NCBI GenBank assembly: GCA_965153455.1
Contig: OZ234499.1
Coordinates: 6,086,515-6,150,514, forward strand
Length of the DNA: 64,000 nt
Direction of reading: 5' to 3'
From: Sphagnum compactum
Lineage: Eukaryota; Bryophyta; Sphagnopsida; Sphagnales
Shown in pieces: positions 63,443 to 64,000 of the stretch. Below the pieces are notes generated by a model. That model was not told where the DNA came from. It saw only the letters and a program-made list of their open reading frames with translations, and ran no database searches. The first letter of the stretch is position 1, and each line of letters opens with the position of its first letter. A program made the translations under genes and the position numbers.

Positions 63443-64000
63443 GGTTTTGCACTTTACAACCTTTGTTTTTCTTTGTCAATTCTTCTTCTCCCGTATTCGT
63501 CAGAGGGAGGGACTCCTTACCCCTTCTTGCCGAAAGGATCATCGGCCGGAACTCCTTACCCCTTCTTACCGAAAGGATCATCGGCCGAAACTCCTCCTCA
63601 ACTAGTCGTCCCCTGGCCAAACACTTTTATATATGAAAACTTGATCACCATTTTCTTGTTCTCTACGTCCCTTCCCCGTGCATTGCAGCACCACCTGGGG
63701 CCAGACCGGGCCCTCCTTCTGCTCCTCTTGCTCCTTCTTCTCCTCCTCCTCCTCATCGGGAACAAGTCAATTCTTCCTTCCTTTCCCTTCACCAGCACTG
63801 CAACTCCCTGTGAGCATCTTCTGGGCAGCACTCTGCGTGGGAAACCGTGTTTTGCACGGCAGACAAGAAGACGAGGACGAAGAAGACGAGGTGAGAGGAA
63901 CTTTCAGTGTAAGTACTCGGGGGATTTGATTGACAATTGCTCCTTGGCGGATCATTCGAGGATTTTGCTACCACCCAACTAACTCACCACACCTGCTCCT
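63443..64000 (+). other. Upstream region of the ABCD2-like gene; possible start of a divergent transcript
   Basis: No recognised gene. A plus-strand frame (63473-63982, 169 codons) starts 30 bp from the ABCD2 ATG. It contains two in-frame copies of GTPYPFLPKGSSA, a poly-Leu run from a (CTC/CTT)n tract, and a basic stretch near the end. It probably reflects promoter and 5' UTR DNA of low complexity, though a divergent first exon cannot be excluded. Confidence 0.3.
63511..63588. repeat. 39-bp tandem duplication
   Basis: GACTCCTTACCCCTTCTTGC, CGAAAGGATCATCGGCCG is repeated at a distance of 39 bp (ACTCCTTACC at 63512 and 63551), with one or two differences. A partial third copy (AAACTCCTCC) follows. 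It lies 70-150 bp upstream of the ABCD2-like start codon, probably in the 5' UTR or core promoter. Confidence 0.9.

Noticed and set aside
1-64000. CRISPR array, bacterial operon or organelle DNA
   Set aside because: Repeat arrays here have no uniform repeat/spacer alternation. Genes are spliced nuclear genes of plant families with targeting peptides.

Overview
The window looks like nuclear DNA of a land plant. Five genes can be read with intron/exon structure: a VPS13 lipid-transfer protein with the plant Vps62-type insert, two chloroplast-targeted proteins (an FKBP immunophilin and an ABCD2-type ABC transporter), a protein of the plant DUF1685 family, and a SAM-domain protein. Introns are numerous and spliced at GT/AG. 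Gene density is very low (five in 64 kb), and intergenic DNA is long, AT-rich and full of tandem repeats and decayed transposons. That would fit a large-genome plant such as a fern, lycophyte or gymnosperm, but the species cannot be decided from the sequence.

Layout. 1-11737 (+): the 3' part of a VPS13 gene, 24 exons, open at the left edge. 13241-14992 (-): a complete four-exon FKBP gene, tail to tail with VPS13. 15.0-21.0 kb: a T-rich tract, then AT-rich gene-less DNA. 21.0-26.1 kb: a candidate TATA box and first exon, then minisatellites and simple repeats. 26192-28629 (+): a two-exon gene for a 741-residue, mostly low-complexity protein ending in a SAM domain. 28.6-32.4 kb: no gene, two tandem-repeat blocks. 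32476-34055 (-): a two-exon DUF1685-family gene with a 19-codon upstream ORF. 34.2-43.8 kb: tandem repeats, a foldback, a TIR element and dispersed repeat relics. 43.8-57.5 kb: a strongly AT-rich block with a decayed Helitron Rep/helicase gene (44213-48289, -) and weaker RPA-like fragments on the same strand (50480-52188). 57619-63442 (-): a complete 11-exon ABCD2-like gene. 63443-64000: its upstream region, with a 39-bp tandem duplication.

The genes do not form a pathway. VPS13 would act at membrane contact sites, FKBP in the thylakoid lumen and ABCD2 in a plastid membrane. The SAM and DUF1685 proteins have no assigned biochemical role. The most notable non-genic content is the Helitron relic, which keeps its HUH motif and an N-terminal cysteine-rich module, and several repeat arrays that explain many spurious ORFs.

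Exon boundaries were set by hand from splice sites, reading phase and remembered family sequences. No alignment, transcript or database search was run.
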